Numbered from the stretch's first letter, positions 34,314 to 43,591 are shown. The stretch is 64,000 nt of DNA from Meiothermus taiwanensis DSM 14542 (GCA_000482765.1 AXWR01000009.1:1-64000), one strand, 5' to 3'. Numbers and translations: made by a program. The notes: generated from the sequence alone by a model not told the origin.

Positions 34314-34922
34314 ATGTTCTTGATCGTAGGACAGGGAAACCCCGGCCTGCAATACGCCCACACCAAGCACAATGTGGGGTTTTGGGTACTGGATCGCCTT
34401 GGTTCAAACTTCCAGCACAAGGACAACGCCCTTATCGCTGAGGTCAAGTTTCGCGCAGCCTCTGGTGAGTGGATTTCGGGTTTGCTTATCAAGCCCACAA
34501 CCTATTACAACGCCACTGGGGAAGCTGTGGCTCCTCTAGCCCGTTTCTACAAAATTCAACCCAGCCACATTCTGGTTGTTCACGATGAAATGGATCTACC
34601 ACCCGGACGCTTGCGATTCAAGGTGGGTGGGAGCAGCGCGGGGAATTATGGCCTGGAATCTATTGCAGCCCATTTGGGAACCAGAGAATTCCATCGTTTG
34701 CGTATCGGGATAGGTAAACCACCTAGACCCCAGGATGGTGCAGCCTGGGTACTGACGGGTTTTCACCCCGATTTTGTACCGGTGATAGACAAAGTGATCC
34801 AGACGGCTGCCGAAGCAGTACAGACCTGGGCTACCGAGGGCATAGATGTCTGCCAAAAAAAATACAACGGCCTTAACTTTGCCGAACCACCCAAACGAAC
34901 AGAGCCTGAGCAGACCGGTTGA
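34314..34922 (+). CDS. pth: Peptidyl-tRNA hydrolase
   Basis: Frees tRNA from peptides dropped during translation. The 202-residue protein has GQGNPG with Asn9, TKHNVGFW with the catalytic His19, KPTTYYNATG with Asn66 and HDEMDLPPGRLRFK with Asp91, as expected. However the GGHNG motif that holds a substrate-binding asparagine reads SSAGNYGLESI (Asn111, Tyr112). The C-terminus adds a polar extension. The start at MFLIVGQG matches the family N-terminus; a longer reading would begin inside the repeat element. Base composition is less G/C-rich in third positions than its neighbours. Confidence 0.88.
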   Translation: MFLIVGQGNPGLQYAHTKHNVGFWVLDRLGSNFQHKDNALIAEVKFRAASGEWISGLLIKPTTYYNATGEAVAPLARFYKIQPSHILVVHDEMDLPPGRLRFKVGGSSAGNYGLESIAAHLGTREFHRLRIGIGKPPRPQDGAAWVLTGFHPDFVPVIDKVIQTAAEAVQTWATEGIDVCQKKYNGLNFAEPPKRTEPEQTG

Positions 34923-35024
34923 CCCCATAGTGCATCTGTGTTCATGCAAGAGGCGTAGGGGGGTGGCCGGGCATGTGATTCACAAGCTCAAGGTCTGAGG
35001 AAACCTAACGGTGGCAGGCATTTT

Positions 35025-35075
35025 ACCCAGTACAGCAAAATACGCTGTGCTGGGTATTCGTGGGAAACATTCTAG
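35025..35075. repeat. Second repeat type, copy B
   Basis: ACCCAGTACAGC pairs with GCTGTGCTGGGT (one mismatch) around AAAATAC, followed by ATTCGTGGGAAACATTCTAGA. The part from GCTGGGTATTCGTGG onward matches the copy before the CaCA gene. Its last bases, TCTAGAGCAC, run into a fragment of the two-hairpin repeat family, so the two families may be parts of one composite. Confidence 0.5.
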
Positions 35076-35131
35076 AGCACTACCTTCGGTCAGGTTGGTT
35101 CGCCGCCTTCCCCTGTGGATCTCGGCGCGGC
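35072..35131. repeat. Two-hairpin repeat, fragment 6
   Basis: CTAGAGCACTACCTTCGGTCAGGTTGGTTCGCCGCCTTCC matches the central and hairpin-2 part of the family; hairpin 1 is missing and the right arm is altered (CGGCGCGGC). It ends next to the stop codon of pstB. Confidence 0.6.
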
Positions 35132-35944
35132 TTAGCCGAAGCGTCCAGTGATATAGGCTTCGGTGCGCTTGTCCTTAGGTGTGGTGAACAAGAGGCTGGT
35201 GGGGCCAAACTCCACCATCTCACCATTCAGGAAGTAGCCGGTGAAGTCCGATACCCGGCCTGCTTGCTGCATATTGTGGGTTACGATAACGATGGTAACG
35301 TGGTTCTTAAGTTCGGTTAGCAGATCCTCGATGGACTGGGTGGAGATGGGGTCTAGTGCGCTGGTAGGCTCGTCCATCAACAAGACCTCGGGCTCAACGG
35401 CAAGGGCCCGGGCGATGCACAGGCGTTGCTGCTGTCCTCCTGAGAGGCTCATGCTGGGGGCATGGAGCCGGTCTTTGACCTCATCCCACAGGGCTGCCTG
35501 CCTCAGGGCGCGTTCGGCTGCCTCGTCTAAAAGGGATTTTTTGCGAATGCCTACCAGCCGCAAGCCTGCTACTACGTTGCCGTAAATGGAGAGGGTCGGA
35601 AAGGGATTGGGTTTTTGGAAAACCATCCCGATTTTGCGCCGCACCTCCACCGGGTCTACCCCAGCAGCATAGACGTTAATGCCATCCAACAAGACCTCTC
35701 CGGTCACGCGGGCGCTGGGGGTTAGGTCGTGCATGCGGTTTAGGGATCGTAGAAAAGTGGTCTTGCCACAACCCGAAGGCCCGATCAAAGCGGTCACCTT
35801 GTTGGCGTAGATCGGCATGGTTACGTCTTTTACGCCCGCCTTCTGTCCGTATATTACGGTCACATGGCGGGTCTCGATGCGGGTTTTGAGACTGGGATCA
35901 AGGGTCATCTCGGAACTGGCCATGGGTTTGAATTCACGCATCAT
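35132..35944 (-). CDS. pstB: Phosphate ABC transporter ATP-binding protein
   Basis: Powers high-affinity phosphate uptake. 270 residues with Walker [10 protein letters not shown] (about 55-63), the signature [16 protein letters not shown], Walker [14 protein letters not shown] and the switch histidine in [29 protein letters not shown] is the usual PstB region. The ATG is preceded by GGAGAG. Last gene of the operon pstS-C-A-B; the usual phoU is not found after it, its place being taken by repeats and pth. Confidence 0.96.
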   Translation of the reverse strand: MMREFKPMASSEMTLDPSLKTRIETRHVTVIYGQKAGVKDVTMPIYANKVTALIGPSGCGKTTFLRSLNRMHDLTPSARVTGEVLLDGINVYAAGVDPVEVRRKIGMVFQKPNPFPTLSIYGNVVAGLRLVGIRKKSLLDEAAERALRQAALWDEVKDRLHAPSMSLSGGQQQRLCIARALAVEPEVLLMDEPTSALDPISTQSIEDLLTELKNHVTIVIVTHNMQQAGRVSDFTGYFLNGEMVEFGPTSLLFTTPKDKRTEAYITGRFG

Positions 35945-35955
35945 TTCCAACTCTC

Positions 35956-36786
35956 CTAGCGCCCGCGGGTCACCCAGCGGGCCAACAGGCTGGTTAGCAC
36001 AATTAGACCCAACAGCACCACCGCCGCTGCCCAGGCCTGGCGATGCCAGTCTTCATAAGGGCTAATGGCATAGGCATACAGGCGCAAGGGCAGGGTGTCC
36101 ATGGGCTGCAATAGGTTGTAAGTGAGCAAGGAGTTCCCGAAAGCGGTAAAGATCAGCGGGGCGGCTTCTCCTGCAGCCCTGGCCGTTGCCAGCAACAACC
36201 CGGTCACCACCCCTGCTCGGGCCGCTGGCAGAACCAGCGACAAGATAACCCGCCAACGCGGCAGTCCCAAGGCCAGCCCCGCCTCGCGAATGTTCCAGGG
36301 TACCAGCTTAAGCACGCTCTCGGTGGTTTTAGCAATGATGGGAACCATGATAAAGGCCATGGCCACTGCCCCCGAGAGGCCGGAAAAGGAGCCCTGGGCC
36401 TTGACCACCAGCACATAGGCCAGCAGTCCCTTTAGAACCGCGGGCATTCCGTTGAGGGTGTCGGATAGCAGGCGCAGGGTAGGATTGAGTTTATTCTCGG
36501 GATACTCGGCCAGCAAAATACCGGCGGCGATGCCAAAAGGGGTGGCGATTAACAGGCCGGTTCCAGTGATGATGAGGGTGCCGACGATGGCGGGAGCCAT
36601 CCCCCCCCCTAGTTCGCCGGGGGGTTTGGGGCCTTTGGTGAAAAAGTCCCAGTTGAGTGAAGAAAAGCCGTTGACCAGAGCATAGCCAAGTACCAGGGTA
36701 AGCGGCAGGGCGGCCAGGATGGTTCCGGCAATCACCACAATGAGGATTAGACGGTCGCGGGTGTAGCGTGCTTGAAGACTGCGCAT
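35956..36786 (-). CDS. pstA: Phosphate ABC transporter permease PstA
   Basis: About 276 residues with six hydrophobic segments. The start of the membrane domain and the motif [31 protein letters not shown] are typical, and the EAA loop ([25 protein letters not shown]) is the coupling helix to PstB. The ATG is chosen for the GGAG 6 nt before it; a GTG 6 nt upstream is in frame. Ten bases separate it from pstC. Confidence 0.94.
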   Translation of the reverse strand: MRSLQARYTRDRLILIVVIAGTILAALPLTLVLGYALVNGFSSLNWDFFTKGPKPPGELGGGMAPAIVGTLIITGTGLLIATPFGIAAGILLAEYPENKLNPTLRLLSDTLNGMPAVLKGLLAYVLVVKAQGSFSGLSGAVAMAFIMVPIIAKTTESVLKLVPWNIREAGLALGLPRWRVILSLVLPAARAGVVTGLLLATARAAGEAAPLIFTAFGNSLLTYNLLQPMDTLPLRLYAYAISPYEDWHRQAWAAAVVLLGLIVLTSLLARWVTRGR

Positions 36787-36796
36787 GGTCACTCCT

Positions 36797-37783
36797 CTAA
36801 GCCCTTTGGCTCCCTACTTTGAGTTTGTTGAGCAGATAGCTGGCAGCGACATTGACGATAAATGCGATCAAGAAGAGATAAAAGCCCACCCCGATAATGG
36901 CTGAATAGTGCAGGTCTTCCACGGCTTCTTTCAGCTCGAGCGCGATCACGGCGGGCATGGTCGAGGCCGGGCCAAAGAGGGTGTAGGGCAGGACATTGCT
37001 GTTGCCAATGACCATCGCCACCGCCATCGTCTCGCCCAGCGCACGGCCCAGAGCCAGCATGGCCCCGGCGAAAATACCCCCCCTGGCATAGGGCAGGATA
37101 ACCGTCTGCATCACCTCCCAGCGGGTGGCCCCCAGTGCATAGGCCCCCTCGCGTTGGGCGGCCGGAACCAGGGCAATCGCATCCCGCGAAAGCGCTGCCG
37201 TGAAGGGTATGATCATGCTGGAGAGGATCACGACGCCGGTAAACATCCCGTAGCCTGCGGGATTGCCTAAAAAAGGTACCAGCCCAGGCGCCTTCTCGGC
37301 AGCCCACAGGAAGGTGGGCATGTAGATGACCTCGCGCAGGAAGGGTGCCAGTACGAAAATGCCCCAGATGCCATACACCACACTAGGTACCGCTGCCATC
37401 AGGTCTACCAGGTAGTTGATGAAGCCGGCCAGCCAGCGGGGGGCATACTCTGCGGTAAAAATCGCCGCTGCGAGGGCTATGGGAAAGGATACCAGCAGGG
37501 CGGCGAAGCTGGTGATAAGGGTTCCTAAAACATAGGGCCAGATGCCAAACTCGAGCTTCAAGGCCGGATCCCAGGTGGTGCCGGTCAAGAAACCCCAAAA
37601 ACCTTCTTTGTTGATAGCTTGTGACCCGCCTAGGTACAGGTAGTACCCCAGCCCCAGGGTCAAAGCGACGATGCTGAGCGCTAAAAGCAAGACTACGCTT
37701 AGAAAAATACGATCGCCCCACAGGCGGTAAATCGCCGAAGGAGTCTGTTTGATAAGGGAAGATTGCACGGGAGCCTGTTGCAT
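36797..37783 (-). CDS. pstC: Phosphate ABC transporter permease PstC
   Basis: About 328 residues; the partner of PstA with six membrane segments. GIWPYVLGTLITSFAALLVSFPIALAAAIFTAEYAP and the EAA loop EGAYALGATRWEVMQTVILPYARGGI are characteristic, as is ALGRALGETMAVAMVIGNS after it. It has the usual long periplasmic loop between early segments (about 150-200). The ATG with AAAGG at good distance is preferred over a GTG 6 nt earlier. Confidence 0.94.
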   Translation of the reverse strand: MQQAPVQSSLIKQTPSAIYRLWGDRIFLSVVLLLALSIVALTLGLGYYLYLGGSQAINKEGFWGFLTGTTWDPALKLEFGIWPYVLGTLITSFAALLVSFPIALAAAIFTAEYAPRWLAGFINYLVDLMAAVPSVVYGIWGIFVLAPFLREVIYMPTFLWAAEKAPGLVPFLGNPAGYGMFTGVVILSSMIIPFTAALSRDAIALVPAAQREGAYALGATRWEVMQTVILPYARGGIFAGAMLALGRALGETMAVAMVIGNSNVLPYTLFGPASTMPAVIALELKEAVEDLHYSAIIGVGFYLFLIAFIVNVAASYLLNKLKVGSQRA

Positions 37784-37845
37784 GCGCACGCCTTTAGTTT
37801 ACAAAAGAGGTGGGAGCCTGCGAGACCCCCACCTCCCTCCAACAC

Positions 37846-38925
37846 CTAACGGCCTACGATCTCCCGACCGATGGGTTTGCCCTGGTAGGTGATGCGCGAG
37901 ATCAAGGCCAGCGCACGGGCCTGGGCTACCTCAGTAAGGCGGGCATAGGTGAGGGGCTCATTGAACTTTTGTGCGTCGGTCACCATCCACTTAAGGAGCT
38001 GCACAAAAGCCCGGGCCTCGGCCTCGCTCTTGAAGGCTTTGTTTTTGTCCAGTTGCTCGTAGACCAGCATGTAGGCGAAGCTGGAGATGGGATACCCATC
38101 AGGGGCCTGGGTATCGGTCAGGGAAACCCGGGCATCACCCGGCAGCACTACGTTGGCGGCGGCGGTGATGGCGGGTAGTTCGGCCACTATAAAGCGGCCC
38201 GCGCGGTTCTGTACCGCCCCAAACTGGATGCGGTTCTGTATAGCGTAGGTCACCTCGTTGTAACCAATCGCACCGGGGGTGTTGCGCACCACACCAGCCA
38301 CCCCTTCGTTGCCGCGCGCACCTACTTTGTTAGCCGGCAGCCAGTTTACGCTGTTGCCCCGCCCCACCTTCTGGGCCCACTCGGGCGAGACCTTGGAGAG
38401 GTAGTCTGTCCAGACAAAGGTGGTGCCCGAGCCGTCGGAACGGTGTACTACTGTGATGGGGAGCGGTGGCAGGCGGACGCCCTCGTTCAGCCTGGCGATG
38501 GCGGGATCGTTCCAGGTCTTGATGTTGCCTAAGAAGATATCGGCTAGAACCTCACCGGTGAAGTTCAGGCGCTGGGTTACCCCAGGCAGGTTATAGGTAG
38601 GCACTACCGCCCCCAGCACAAAGGGAATATTCAGCGCAGGTGAACCGGTATTCCGCCGGATATCGGCCATCTGCTGGTCGTTGAAGGGGTTGTCGGAGAC
38701 GCCAAAGTGTACGGTCTGTTCGATAAACTGGCGCTGGCCCCCACCTGAACCAATGGACTGGTAGTTGACGCGCACCTGGTTGTTGGTGACTTTGAGGTAT
38801 TCATCGAAATATTTCGATAAAACCGGGAAAGGAAAGGTGGCCCCAGCCCCGGTCAGGTTGACCTGTGCCAAGCCAGAGCTAGCCAGCCCTAGCAGCGCAG
38901 CGGTTGTAACTAGAAGTTTTCTCAT
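37846..38925 (-). CDS. pstS: Phosphate-binding protein PstS
   Basis: Periplasmic receptor of the phosphate transporter. 359 residues with a signal peptide (MRKLLVTTAALLGLASSGLAQ). VNLTGAGATFPFPVLSKYFDEY, YQSIGSGGGQRQFIEQTVHFGVSDNP and HRSDGSGTTFVWTDYLS hold the phosphate ligands (TGAGATF, SIGSGGG, SDGSGTT). First gene of the operon, with AAGGAGG before the ATG and a PhoB-like direct repeat in the promoter. Confidence 0.96.
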   Translation of the reverse strand: MRKLLVTTAALLGLASSGLAQVNLTGAGATFPFPVLSKYFDEYLKVTNNQVRVNYQSIGSGGGQRQFIEQTVHFGVSDNPFNDQQMADIRRNTGSPALNIPFVLGAVVPTYNLPGVTQRLNFTGEVLADIFLGNIKTWNDPAIARLNEGVRLPPLPITVVHRSDGSGTTFVWTDYLSKVSPEWAQKVGRGNSVNWLPANKVGARGNEGVAGVVRNTPGAIGYNEVTYAIQNRIQFGAVQNRAGRFIVAELPAITAAANVVLPGDARVSLTDTQAPDGYPISSFAYMLVYEQLDKNKAFKSEAEARAFVQLLKWMVTDAQKFNEPLTYARLTEVAQARALALISRITYQGKPIGREIVGR

Positions 38926-38979
38926 CAAAAGCCTCCTTGGCAGTGGTTGGCACAGCACAAATACAGTGCTGCTCTCCGA

Positions 38980-39021
38980 GGAATAGCTTGTCGGTCTCAT
39001 GTCAGGAGATTGTCAGGAGAA
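38980..39021 (-). promoter_or_regulatory. Probable Pho box and -10 of the pst operon
   Basis: Two direct repeats, TCTCCTGACAA and TCTCCTGACAT on the reverse strand, with an exact 11-bp period (39000-39021), followed after 14 bp by TATTCC as a -10. Tandem 11-bp repeats taking the place of the -35 are how PhoB/PhoP-type regulators bind. Confidence 0.65.
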
Positions 39022-39098
39022 TAGCAAAAAACTGATGATGAATGGAAGATTTGGTTTGTGTGCCGCTGGAGGCCTGATTCCAAACTATATTGGTGGCG

Positions 39099-39647
39099 AT
39101 GCGGTGGAGTGGGGCAGTTCTGGCAGGGGGGGTCTCCAGCCGGTTTGGGCAAGACAAGGCGCTGTACATATACAAAGGCAGGCCGCTTATCGCCTGGGTG
39201 CTGGACTCGATGGCCGGGGCCTCCGAGCGTCTGGTGATCGCCAACCGGCCCTATCCAGGGCTCGAGGTCTACCCCGACCTCTGGCCGGGGGGGAATACCC
39301 TGTCGGGGTTGCATGCAGCCCTCGCGCACGCACGGGAAGACTGGGTGGCGGTGGCCGCCTGCGATCAGCCTTTTCTGAGCCGGGACTTCTGGTTATTTAT
39401 GCTCGAGCACGCCCGGGCCGGTATCCAGGCGGTGGTGGCGGTTTCGGGCGATTTATACGAACCGTTGGGGGCGCTGTACCACAGATCGCTCGAGGGCGAG
39501 GTTTTGCGCCGCCTTGAGGCGGGCAACCTCAAGATACAAGCGCTGCTGCATGACATTCCCCTGATAACCCTGGACAAGCGCGCGCTCGAGGCCCGCTTTG
39601 GTTCTTATTTATTTCTAAACGCCAACCGCCCACAGGATCTTCCCTGA
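39099..39647 (+). CDS. mobA: Molybdenum cofactor guanylyltransferase
   Basis: Attaches GMP to molybdopterin to form the guanine dinucleotide cofactor of the DMSO reductase family. 182 residues with the nucleotidyltransferase motif LAGGVSSRFGQDKAL (8-22) and VAAC-D-QPFL near residue 90 with the metal-binding aspartate; LYHRS and GNLKIQALLHDI in the C-terminal half agree with MobA. The first ATG is chosen; GTG and TTG codons 6 and 9 nt earlier are in frame. Divergent from pstS and convergent with the YceH-like gene. No other molybdenum gene is in the window. Confidence 0.88.
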   Translation: MRWSGAVLAGGVSSRFGQDKALYIYKGRPLIAWVLDSMAGASERLVIANRPYPGLEVYPDLWPGGNTLSGLHAALAHAREDWVAVAACDQPFLSRDFWLFMLEHARAGIQAVVAVSGDLYEPLGALYHRSLEGEVLRRLEAGNLKIQALLHDIPLITLDKRALEARFGSYLFLNANRPQDLP

Positions 39648-39660
39648 ATAGGCATTGGCG

Positions 39661-40278
39661 TCAGCTCAGCATCTTTTTGAGTTCTTCTAACTGGGCTCGC
39701 AGGTCGCGAACCTCGGCTTCCAGGGCCTCTAGACGTTGCTCGAGCTCGCTTTTGGCCTCTGTGCGAACAAAGGGGGTTGGCTTTCCAGCCAGCAGATGGG
39801 CATAACGCACCTCACGTTCCCCGGGCTGGCGCTCGAGTGGGGTCACCAGGGGGTGGGGGGCCCGGTTGATGAGTCCCCGTAGCACCGCCTCCACTTCCTG
39901 CAGCGAGGCGAACCTGTGGTTCATGCTCTCGGCTCGAGCCCGCAGCTCGCCTAGGGTCTGAGGGCCGCGCAGCATCAGCAGGGCCATCAGGATGGTGGCA
40001 GGAGCATCTAACTTGAACTCCCGATCCAGAAACTGCCGGTACTTGGGGGCCCTGGCGTTGTGCTCGCGGAACATGCCGCACAGCCGCTTGCGCTGGAGGG
40101 CGTCTAGGGCCTCGCGCACCTCGGCTTCGCTCAGGTTGGTAACGGGCTGGCGGTTGTTTTTTTGATTGGCTCCCAGCCGCACGGCGTTCTCGGTCAGGGG
40201 GTAGTGGTCGGGGGTGGCGTACTGCTTCTCAATCAGGGTGCCCAGCACCCGAACTTCGGCCTCGCTCAGTAGCTCCAT
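39661..40278 (-). CDS. YceH/UPF0502 family protein (winged-helix fold)
   Basis: 205 residues. LSEAEVRVLGTLIEKQYATPDHYPLTENAVRLGANQKNNRQPV is the diagnostic start of the DUF480/YceH family, made of two winged helices (about 1-75 and 85-165). A C-terminal coiled coil follows (SELEQRLEALEAEVRDLRAQLEELKKML, about 176-204). The DNA-binding fold suggests a regulator, but the function of the family is not established to my knowledge. It is 20 bp after the xylulokinase gene on the same strand and may be in its operon. Confidence 0.9.
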   Translation of the reverse strand: MELLSEAEVRVLGTLIEKQYATPDHYPLTENAVRLGANQKNNRQPVTNLSEAEVREALDALQRKRLCGMFREHNARAPKYRQFLDREFKLDAPATILMALLMLRGPQTLGELRARAESMNHRFASLQEVEAVLRGLINRAPHPLVTPLERQPGEREVRYAHLLAGKPTPFVRTEAKSELEQRLEALEAEVRDLRAQLEELKKMLS

Positions 40279-40298
40279 CGGTAGGATTTTATCCCAGT

Positions 40299-41717
40299 TC
40301 AGAACCAGCTCGAGAGCTGGCGGTACAACTGCTTATACCGCTGGTAGCCCTCCTCGTAGATGGGGTTTTGTGGCTCAGAGACGGGAGTTTCGCTTCTTGC
40401 AACCTCGAGGGGTATACCCACCGCCATGCCGGCTAGCAGGGCTGCCCCCCGGGCCGAGGCCGAGGGGGTGGGGGTGCTCACCAGGGGGCGGCCCAGCACA
40501 TCGGAGAGCATTTGCTGCCAAAAGGGTTCCTGGCTGCCGCCGCCCGAGAGGCGCAGCGGGGCCTGGGGGGGAATCGCTGTACCTAAGGCCTCGAGGCCTT
40601 CACGGAGGCTGTAGGCTACTCCTTCCAGAGCCGCGCGCATTAAGTGGCCGCGCTGGTGGTGGAGCCTGAGTCCGGCCCAGACTCCCCGGGCCAGGGGGTT
40701 CAGGTGGGGGGTGCGCTCGCCGGTCAGATAGGGGAGGAAACAAAGCCCATCGCAGCCTGCGGGTGCTTGCTGGGCCTCCTGGTAGGCTTGCTCCCAGCTC
40801 AGGTGTAGCAGGTTGCGCACCCATTCCAGCGCCAGTCCGGCATTCTGCATGGCCGCCAGGGCGTACCACTGCTGGGGTCGGGCTGCCCGGTAGCGGTGGG
40901 TGCGCAGCGTAGGGTCTATCTGAAGGGTGTCCAGCAGAACCGCAATTTGCGCACCGGAGCCCACCGTAAGCTGCACCTGGCCGACTGCGAGGCCGCTGCC
41001 GAGGAGCGCTGCGGCGGTGTCGGCGGCTCCGGTTGCCACCGGCAGGCCCTCCGGGAGGCCCAGCCAGTGGGCGGCAGCACGGGTAAGGTGCCCGGCAACG
41101 GCGCCGGAAGGCAGGATTGGGGGGAGGAGTTCTGCGCGCAGGCCCAGCCGCTCGAGCGCCTCCCAGGCCCAGGTATCGGCCAATAGGTCGTACAGCAGGG
41201 TACCGGAAGCATCGGAGGGGTCGCTGGCAGCCTGACCGGTGAGGCGCAGGCGCAGCCAGTCCTTAGGCTGCAAGGCCCAGCGCGCCTCGGTGTAGGGCCG
41301 GGGTTCGTGGCGCTCGAGCCAGAGCAGGCTGGGAGCCGCCATGCCCACTACCAGGGGGTTGGCCAGCCTGTGCCGCAGCGACGCGGGGAGGGCTTTGAGC
41401 GCACCGAGTTCCTGCACCGAACGGCTGTCGGCCCAGAGGATGGCCGGGCGCAGGGGCTGGCCCGCTGAGTCCGACAGCACCACCCCGTGCATCTGACCGG
41501 ACAAGCCAACCGCCACCACCTGCGAGGCCAGCGGCCCGACAGCGGCGCGGGTGGCCTCGGCGGCAGCCCGCCACCAGTCCTCGGGGTCGGACTCGGCCCA
41601 GCCAGGGTGGGGGGCTGTTACCGGGTAGGGGCGGCTGGCCTCCCCGCGCACCTGCCCGTCGAAATCCAACAGGAGGGCTTTGAGCGATCCGGTGCCCAGG
41701 TCAAGGCCCAGCAGCAT
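40299..41717 (-). CDS. xylB: FGGY-family sugar kinase, xylulokinase
   Basis: Phosphorylates D-xylulose to xylulose 5-phosphate. 472 residues with the N-terminal phosphate-binding loop LGLDLGTGSLKALL (about 3-16), GLSGQMHGVVLSD, WADSRS, and GAADTAAALLGSG with the catalytic aspartate, and C-terminal RLSGGGSQEPFWQQMLSDVLG for ATP. LSGQMHG is characteristic of xylulokinase within the family. The ATG is preferred, with GGGTGG before it. It follows the ABC transporter genes at a short distance, so it probably uses the sugar they import after isomerisation; the isomerase is not in the window. Confidence 0.9.
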   Translation of the reverse strand: MLLGLDLGTGSLKALLLDFDGQVRGEASRPYPVTAPHPGWAESDPEDWWRAAAEATRAAVGPLASQVVAVGLSGQMHGVVLSDSAGQPLRPAILWADSRSVQELGALKALPASLRHRLANPLVVGMAAPSLLWLERHEPRPYTEARWALQPKDWLRLRLTGQAASDPSDASGTLLYDLLADTWAWEALERLGLRAELLPPILPSGAVAGHLTRAAAHWLGLPEGLPVATGAADTAAALLGSGLAVGQVQLTVGSGAQIAVLLDTLQIDPTLRTHRYRAARPQQWYALAAMQNAGLALEWVRNLLHLSWEQAYQEAQQAPAGCDGLCFLPYLTGERTPHLNPLARGVWAGLRLHHQRGHLMRAALEGVAYSLREGLEALGTAIPPQAPLRLSGGGSQEPFWQQMLSDVLGRPLVSTPTPSASARGAALLAGMAVGIPLEVARSETPVSEPQNPIYEEGYQRYKQLYRQLSSWF

Positions 41718-41745
41718 ACCGATCCACCCCACAAGACACCAGGCC

Positions 41746-42600
41746 CTACAGGGCCAGCGCCTCGGGGCTTAGCTCGGCTGCGCTTTTGGCCCCGGTCATT
41801 ACCGCTACCGCGTCGGACATGCTGATGGTTTTGGGGTTGACCACCGCGGCCCGCTTACCCAGCCGCTGGATGTGGATGCGGTCGGCAATCTCGAAGACGT
41901 GGGGCATGTTGTGGCTGATGATGATCACCGGCAGACCATTATCGCGCACCCTGCGGATGAGCTCGAGCACCATGTTGCTCTCCTTTACTCCTAGCGCGGC
42001 GGTGGGTTCGTCCATGATTACCACGTGCCGGGCAAAGGCCGCGCTGCGGGCTACCGCGACCCCCTGGCGCTGCCCACCGGAAAGGGTCTCTACGGCCTGG
42101 GTCATGGAGCGGATGCCGATCTTGAGATCTTTCATGTCGGCGATGGCCTCCTCGAGCATCTTTTTCTTGTCAATCCAGCGGATCAGCCGGGCAAACCAGC
42201 CGGGGCGCAGAATCTCCCGCCCTAGAAAAAGGTTCTCGGCGATGGTCATGGCTGGGGCCACGGCCAGATCCTGGTAAACGGTCTCGATGCCGTTTCTGCG
42301 GGCGTCGATGGGACTGCGGAAATGCACCCGCTGGCCGTCCAGGTATATCTCGCCCGAGTCGGGGATAATTGCACCTGAGAGGGCTTTAATCAAGGTGGAT
42401 TTACCTGCACCGTTGTCGCCGATAACGGCCAGAATCTCGCCCGCGCGCAGCTCGAAGTCGGTACCGTCCAGGGCAGTCACATGGCCGTAGCGCTTGACCA
42501 GGTTGCGGGCCTCCAGCACGATGCGGGGCTTGGTGGTGTTTGAGTCGGGATGAAAGCCCGGCGCTGGCTGCACCGGGGTGGAATTTACCTTGGTGTCCAT
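41746..42600 (-). CDS. Sugar ABC transporter ATP-binding protein (FrcA type)
   Basis: 284 residues with one nucleotide-binding domain: Walker A GDNGAGKST (61-69), signature LSGGQRQGVAVARS, Walker B VVIMDEPTAALG and the switch histidine in IIISHNM. Importers of the ribose/xylose type usually have a double-domain ATPase of about 500 residues; the single-domain form is that of fructose-type systems such as FrcA. An N-terminal polar tail of about 25 residues precedes the domain. Four bases follow the permease gene. Confidence 0.93.
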   Translation of the reverse strand: MDTKVNSTPVQPAPGFHPDSNTTKPRIVLEARNLVKRYGHVTALDGTDFELRAGEILAVIGDNGAGKSTLIKALSGAIIPDSGEIYLDGQRVHFRSPIDARRNGIETVYQDLAVAPAMTIAENLFLGREILRPGWFARLIRWIDKKKMLEEAIADMKDLKIGIRSMTQAVETLSGGQRQGVAVARSAAFARHVVIMDEPTAALGVKESNMVLELIRRVRDNGLPVIIISHNMPHVFEIADRIHIQRLGKRAAVVNPKTISMSDAVAVMTGAKSAAELSPEALAL

Positions 42601-42604
42601 AGAG

Positions 42605-43591
42605 CTAACTCCTACGCTTGGAAAGTTGATCGGCGGTCACGGCCAGAATTACCAAAATGCCGGTGATCAACACCTGGTAAACCGAGGAAACCCCCGTAAG
42701 GGTCAAGCCGTTGCGGAAGACTCCTACGATGATGGCCCCCAGGAGGGTGCCCAGGATCATTCCCCGCCCGCCGAACAGGCTGGTGCCGCCCAGCACCACT
42801 GCGGTGATGGTCTCGAGGTTCTCGGTTTGCCCGGCGTTGGGGTCGGCCACGCTGGTTCGGGAGATCAACAGCCATCCGGCGATGCCATAGAAGAAGCCGG
42901 CTACGGTGTAGGTAAGCAGCAGCACCCGCTGGGTGGGAATTCCCATCAGACGAGCGGCTTCAGGGTTGTTACCGACCGCGTATAGATGGCGGCCAGGGGC
43001 GGTCTCGCTCAGGAAAAACCAGACCAGCAGGTACAGCACGATCACCAATACAACACCATAGGTGAAGACCGTCTCGCCGATTTTGAAGGTATTGCCCCAG
43101 AAGAGGTGGGCTTCCGGCAGACCGCTCACGGTCTGGGCCCTGGAGTAGATCTGGGTCAGGGCGAAGGCGATGTTCATGGTGCCCAGGGTGACGATGAAAG
43201 GAGGCAGCTTAAAACGGGTAATCAAAAAGCCGTTTAAAAAGCCGAAAGCAGTGGTCACGGCCATGCCGCACAGAATGGCCAGCAGGGGGGGCATGCCCAG
43301 CTCAACAGCAAACTTGGCCATAACCATGGTGCCCAGGGCCATCACAAACCCAACCGATAGGTCAATGCCCGCAGTGAGGATGATCAGGGTCTGGCCGATG
43401 GCCAGCACTGCGACCACCGAGATTTGCTGCAGAATCAGGGAAAAGTTCTGGCCAGTTAAAAACCGCTCGGACTGAAAGCTAAAAAACACCACCGCCAGCA
43501 AAAGCGCTACCAGCGGCCCCATGATGGTCAGGCTGGGCAGCCTGTCCAGAAGGCTGCGAGGCTTTTGGGTGGTACCTGACTGCTCCGACAT
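42605..43591 (-). CDS. Sugar ABC transporter permease (FrcC/RbsC type)
   Basis: 328 residues with eight to ten hydrophobic segments of the RbsC/XylH family. AIGQTLIILTAGIDLSVGFVMALGTMVMA and KLPPFIVTLGTMNIAFALTQIYSR are typical, and GRHLYAVGNNPEAARLMGIPTQRVLLLTYTVAGFFYGIAG contains the coupling loop. ISRTSVADPNAGQTENLETITAVVLGGTSLFGGRG is the usual C-terminal motif. Between the binding protein and the ATPase in the operon. Confidence 0.93.
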   Translation of the reverse strand: MSEQSGTTQKPRSLLDRLPSLTIMGPLVALLLAVVFFSFQSERFLTGQNFSLILQQISVVAVLAIGQTLIILTAGIDLSVGFVMALGTMVMAKFAVELGMPPLLAILCGMAVTTAFGFLNGFLITRFKLPPFIVTLGTMNIAFALTQIYSRAQTVSGLPEAHLFWGNTFKIGETVFTYGVVLVIVLYLLVWFFLSETAPGRHLYAVGNNPEAARLMGIPTQRVLLLTYTVAGFFYGIAGWLLISRTSVADPNAGQTENLETITAVVLGGTSLFGGRGMILGTLLGAIIVGVFRNGLTLTGVSSVYQVLITGILVILAVTADQLSKRRS

